This document shows positions 60,824 to 64,000 of a DNA stretch of 64,000 nt, piece after piece. The stretch covers positions 1-64,000 of the forward strand of contig DAOTWP010000286.1 in NCBI GenBank assembly GCA_034435675.1, in the 5' to 3' direction. The position numbers and the translations under genes were made by a program. The DNA comes from DAOTWP01 sp034435675. Lineage in GTDB: Bacteria; Chloroflexota; Anaerolineae; Aggregatilineales; Phototrophicaceae. The first letter of the stretch is position 1; every line of letters starts with the position of its first letter. Below the pieces are notes generated by a model. The model was not told the DNA's origin. It made no database searches and saw only the letters and a list, made by a program, of their open reading frames with translations.

Positions 60824-63466
60824 TTACGTGCTGCCTTCGCCCAGCAGACCGGCGGCGCGCGCCCTGACGATTGCCTGCGCACGGCTGCTGACCGCCAGCT
60901 TGCCGTAAATGTGATTGATGTGCTGCTTGACTGTACCTGTGCTGATATACAGCCGCTGCGCAATTTCGGGGTTGCTTAAGCCTTCAGCGACCAGGCGCAG
61001 GACATCCACCTCCCGTTCGCTGAGCGGCTCTGCCAGCGGTGAGGCGGCGACCAGCGGGCGCGGCGTGCTGACTCCTGCCGCTTCCAGCAACCGGAGGACG
61101 AATGCAGGCGCTGCACTCCGCACGGCGGGCAGCAGCCCGATGATGTCGGCATCTTCATCCAGAAACAGGCGCAGATAGTTCTCTGGCGCGGCAAGCTGCA
61201 CAGCTTCGGCAAGTGTCTGCTGTGCACGAGGCAGGTCGTCCAGCCGTGCTGCCGCCAGCGCTTGCAGGATATGCACGGTAATCAGCGGGCGGCGCAGCCC
61301 TTCGTTGCGGGTGAACTGTTCCAGTTCGGTCAGGCGCGCTTGCGCTGCGTCAAGCTGTCCCTGCGCCAGCAGCAGGCGGGCGCGCATCAGGTGGCTTTGA
61401 ATGCGTGAATAGTGCAAGGGTTCATGTTGTTCAGACTGGGTTTCAAACACTATGCCGCCACTGTGCTGCTGGTAGTCCCCGCGCCGCAGCCGCAAGAACG
61501 CCGCCATCGCCTGGTACCATTCTGCATCGCCGGGTCCGCCATGCCGTGACTGCTGGGCTGCCTGTTCCAATGCCTGAAGCGCCGCCTCGGTATTGCCCTG
61601 CGCAAACGTCGTCTGTGCCGCCAGCGCTGCCGTCACAACGCGATAGGCATCGATACCAAGCTGTGCGCTGAGTGCTGCCGCCTGCGCGTGGCACTGTGCG
61701 GACAGGTCGAGGTCGCCGGCATCATAATGCAGAATGCCCAGTTCGCTGAAATGCACCGCTGCCCCCGGCGAGACGCGCCCCTGCGTGTCGGTCAGGCGGG
61801 CGATGCCTTCTTCGCAGACGGCGATGGCGGCGCGGCGCTGCCCCTGGTAATTGAGCGCGATTGCCAGCGAAATCTCAATCGCAGCGGTGAAGAGCAGATT
61901 GTCGATCGCCAGCCCGCTTTGCCGCGCCGCCTGGAACGCAAGAATCGCGTCATGCAGCCTGCCTGTGTGTTCCAGCGACTCTGCCTGTGCCCACAGCGCC
62001 ATGATGCGCCAGTTGACCTCGGTCTCGTCCAATTCACGCAGTGCCTCAGTCGCCAGGACTACACCTTGCGCATAGTCATGATCACCAAAGATGGCAAGCA
62101 GACTCTTTGTGGTCAACCACGCACCGCGCAGTTCCACAGGAGGCGCTGCCAGCAGCAGCGGCGCGATCTCGCGCATACTGCCGTTCATGATCAGTGCCAG
62201 TGCTTTAAGCAGTGCCAGCAGCGGCAGCGCCTGCACACGCTCTGGCGGTAGGGTTTCCAGCCATATCCCCAGCGTTGCCATGCCACCCTTAAAAAACAGA
62301 CTTTCGCCAATGTCCAGCAGCAGTCGCTCAGCCAGCACCCATTCGCCGGACAGTGCCCCGGCGGACAATGCGTGCTGCACAGCGGGAACCCATGCGCCCT
62401 GCTCAACATACCATGCCGAGGCACGCTCATGCAGCCGCGCGAAAGTATCGTCGGGCAGGTGCGTGCGCAGGAAAGCGGCGAACAAATGGTGATAGCGATA
62501 CCACTCACGGCGGTGATCCAGCGGGATGACGAACAGATTCGCCCGATCAAGCTGTTCCAGCAGCTCTCGACTGTCCGACCGCCCGGTGATGCTGTCACAG
62601 AGCGCCGCGTTGAAACGTTCCAGAACAGCCGTCTGCTGCAAGAATGCGCGGATTTCCGGCGGCTGGTGATCGAGCACTTCGCTGACCAGATAGTCAATCA
62701 CATAACGGTCGTCGCCGGTGAACTGCGCAACGAAGGCTTCAGGATCACCAGCATGTTCGTGCAATGCCAGCGCCGCAAGCTGCAAACCGGCAATCCAGCC
62801 TTCGGTGCGTCCTGCCAGCGCCTCGACCGCTGCCGGGGAGAGCGACAGGTGCATGGATTGCATCAGGAAATCCTGTGTTTCCTGCAGCGAAAAACGCAGA
62901 TCGCGTTCGCGCAGTTCGGTCAATTGTCCACGTGCGCGCAGCCGTGCACGCGAAAACGGCGGATCCTCACGAGTGAGCAGCACCAGGTGCAGCGTGGGCG
63001 GCAGATTGTCGAGCAGAAATTCGACACCCTGATGAATGGCAGGCGCTGTGATGGTGTGGTAATCGTCCAGCACAAGGACAGCGTCTGTTCCCAGCGCGGC
63101 GAGGTCATTCACCAGCAGAGCGACAACACTCTGTAGTGGCGGAAGCTGCGGCGCTTGCAGCAGCCGTGCGGCGGCAGCGCCAATATCATTGTGAAGCTGC
63201 TGCAGCGCAGCGATGAGCAGGGTGAGAAAACTGGTTGGGTCGTTATCGGCAGTGTCAAGCAGCACCCATGCGGCGGGATGCGCGCCGTTCGTCAGCCATG
63301 CGCTGACCAGCGTGGTTTTGCCAAAGCCTGCGGGGGCGGAAATCAGGGTTAAGCGCCGCCGCTGCTGCAAGCCCTCGTCCAGCCGGGCGAGCAGGTGTGG
63401 GCGTGGGATTTCCCCGGCGCGCGGCGGTGGCATGAACAGCTTGGTCGCCAGCAGCGGTCGAAACAT
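60824..63466 (-). CDS. MalT-like LuxR-family transcriptional regulator (STAND ATPase)
   Basis: The 880-residue regulator has the MalT/AlkS layout. The N-terminal STAND NTPase has Walker A APAGFGKTT (44-52), Walker B AVLVLDDYH, and LHLVLLTREDP. A long helical TPR-like region (about 340-790) follows. The C-terminal LuxR HTH (about 812-872) has PLSEREVDVLRLVAEGLSNP and TVKQHINHIYGKLAVSSRAQ. It binds an inducer and ATP, oligomerises, and activates promoters. In MalT the inducer is maltotriose; here it is unknown, though a glycogen region lies elsewhere in the window. The neighbouring VOC gene could be a target. Confidence 0.92.
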   Translation of the reverse strand: MFRPLLATKLFMPPPRAGEIPRPHLLARLDEGLQQRRRLTLISAPAGFGKTTLVSAWLTNGAHPAAWVLLDTADNDPTSFLTLLIAALQQLHNDIGAAAARLLQAPQLPPLQSVVALLVNDLAALGTDAVLVLDDYHTITAPAIHQGVEFLLDNLPPTLHLVLLTREDPPFSRARLRARGQLTELRERDLRFSLQETQDFLMQSMHLSLSPAAVEALAGRTEGWIAGLQLAALALHEHAGDPEAFVAQFTGDDRYVIDYLVSEVLDHQPPEIRAFLQQTAVLERFNAALCDSITGRSDSRELLEQLDRANLFVIPLDHRREWYRYHHLFAAFLRTHLPDDTFARLHERASAWYVEQGAWVPAVQHALSAGALSGEWVLAERLLLDIGESLFFKGGMATLGIWLETLPPERVQALPLLALLKALALIMNGSMREIAPLLLAAPPVELRGAWLTTKSLLAIFGDHDYAQGVVLATEALRELDETEVNWRIMALWAQAESLEHTGRLHDAILAFQAARQSGLAIDNLLFTAAIEISLAIALNYQGQRRAAIAVCEEGIARLTDTQGRVSPGAAVHFSELGILHYDAGDLDLSAQCHAQAAALSAQLGIDAYRVVTAALAAQTTFAQGNTEAALQALEQAAQQSRHGGPGDAEWYQAMAAFLRLRRGDYQQHSGGIVFETQSEQHEPLHYSRIQSHLMRARLLLAQGQLDAAQARLTELEQFTRNEGLRRPLITVHILQALAAARLDDLPRAQQTLAEAVQLAAPENYLRLFLDEDADIIGLLPAVRSAAPAFVLRLLEAAGVSTPRPLVAASPLAEPLSEREVDVLRLVAEGLSNPEIAQRLYISTGTVKQHINHIYGKLAVSSRAQAIVRARAAGLLGEGST

Positions 63467-63831
63467 GGAACAGCATTCCCCAGTTCATTCGATGACACAT
63501 AAAGGTATTGTGCCATACGTGCTGCGGCGGGGCAAAGTTGCGGGAGTACTGGTATGAAAGAGGGTGCGCAGCCTGACGCATCCTGCAAAAGAATTGCGGC
63601 GTGAAGACAGCCTCTAAGTACACTAACAAGGCTAAGTTGACTACTCCGGTACAGCCCTCACCCCCGCAGTCCCCCGCTTCCCAACGCTGCTTCGCGGTTG
63701 GGCGAGGGGGAGGGGAAATCCCCGGCAATTGGGTTGCTTCCCGCTCCTGGTGCCAAAGGCACGGTCGGGAGCGGGGTTGGGGGTGAGGGCTAGACAAAGG
63801 CAGCGGGTGTCATGCTCATCTTGTCGCTGCA
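63467..63831. other. Intergenic region with long palindromic repeat
   Basis: These 365 bp carry no convincing gene. They contain the promoter region of the MalT-like gene (63467-63650), an imperfect hairpin GGGTGCG/CGCATCC around 63560-63585, and the repeat element described at 63653-63791. Confidence 0.6.
63653..63791. repeat. 139-bp GC-rich nested palindromic element (REP-like)
   Basis: The ends are a perfect 13-bp inverted repeat (AGCCCTCACCCCC at 63653-63665 and its complement at 63779-63791). Inside are further imperfect stems: CCCAAC with GTTGGG near 63674-63700, and TCCCGCTCC with a GGGAGCGGG partner around 63739-63776. No open frame fits. It looks like the non-coding palindromic dispersed elements seen in many Chloroflexota and cyanobacterial genomes. 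Copy number cannot be judged from one window. Confidence 0.7.
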
Positions 63832-64000
63832 CTAGACTGTGATGCGGTTGACCGAGATCAGCGGCAGGGCGAGATCGCGCAGGCGCGCCAGCACACCGTA
63901 CAGCGCTGCCTGATCAATCAGTGTACCGCGCAGCACCGTTTCGCCGTTTGCCTCGCTGATGATGCTCATAGAGTCGAACCAGTGACTCCAATGATTGCCA
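63832..64000 (-). CDS. C-terminal end of a small conserved protein (partial)
   Basis: The frame enters from the right edge on the minus strand and stops at TAG 63834-63832. The visible 55 residues include HWFDSMSIISEANGETVLRG, then a DQAALYGVLARLRDLALPLI stretch, ending SVNRITV. The pattern W-F-D-x-M-T-x-x-x-E, G-x-x-x-D-Q-A-A-L-x-G, R-D-L-x-L-x-L is familiar from small uncharacterised proteins in Chloroflexota often seen near MalT-like regulators. The start is outside the window. Confidence 0.65.
   Translation of the reverse strand, partial: GNHWSHWFDSMSIISEANGETVLRGTLIDQAALYGVLARLRDLALPLISVNRITV

Noticed and set aside
1..64000. CRISPR arrays, prophage, integrases, toxin-antitoxin pairs
   Set aside because: No regularly spaced repeats, cas-like genes, integrase or transposase motifs were found on either strand.

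Overview
The window is about 64 kb of GC-rich bacterial chromosome, densely coded on both strands, with many ATGA/GTGA start-stop overlaps and GTG and TTG starts. The gene mix points to Chloroflexota, probably the Anaerolineae side: a GH57 branching enzyme with GlgA/GlgC/GlgP, a NatA/NatB-like exporter, a MalT-type LuxR regulator, a Uma2-family gene, and long GC-rich palindromic intergenic repeats. This placement is inferred from gene content, as no rRNA or tRNA gene is visible. I see no integrase, transposase, prophage or CRISPR array.

Layout. 1-1.6 kb: phospholipid genes (psd end, pssA, membrane-anchored methyltransferase). 1.8-3.8 kb: ftsH. 4.2-7.0 kb: an unknown protein and a YyaL/DUF255 thioredoxin-domain protein. 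7.1-12.6 kb: a broken Uma2 gene, a beta-hydroxyacid dehydrogenase, an alkaline-phosphatase-superfamily enzyme, then an overlapping trio (GNAT, DEDDh exonuclease, unknown). 12.8-17.8 kb: envelope genes (lipoprotein lytic transglycosylase with TPRs, multidomain parvulin) around a stand-alone receiver protein. 18-21.6 kb: ABC exporter behind a leader with an intrinsic terminator. 21.7-29.5 kb: complete glycogen metabolism (GlgP, a lone CBM48 protein, GlgC, GlgA, GH57 branching enzyme). 29.6-33.8 kb: two histidine kinases and two paralogous receiver proteins. 33.8-42.4 kb: a NERD-like membrane protein, AddB, AddA and a membrane protein, apparently cotranscribed with one receiver. 42.8-49.6 kb: a single 2286-residue secreted PKD/beta-propeller protein. 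49.7-52.7 kb: a USP-like/GpgS fusion plus a GT4 glycosyltransferase. 53.1-56.6 kb: a four-gene Na+-translocating decarboxylase (methylmalonyl-CoA type). 56.8-59.7 kb: a Ca2+-type P-type ATPase. 59.8-64 kb: a VOC protein behind a LexA-like palindrome, a MalT-like regulator, a long palindromic repeat and the end of one more gene.

The recurring themes are reserve polysaccharide and compatible-solute synthesis, ion-motive membrane machinery, envelope biogenesis and signal transduction. The best candidates for something under-described are the receiver-NERD-AddAB operon next to two kinases, the giant PKD/propeller protein with its internal 264-bp repeats, the USP-GpgS fusion, the attenuator-like leader at 17.9-18.1 kb, and the mosaic of repeats and palindromes before the Ca2+ ATPase. 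No wholly new system can be proven from sequence alone.
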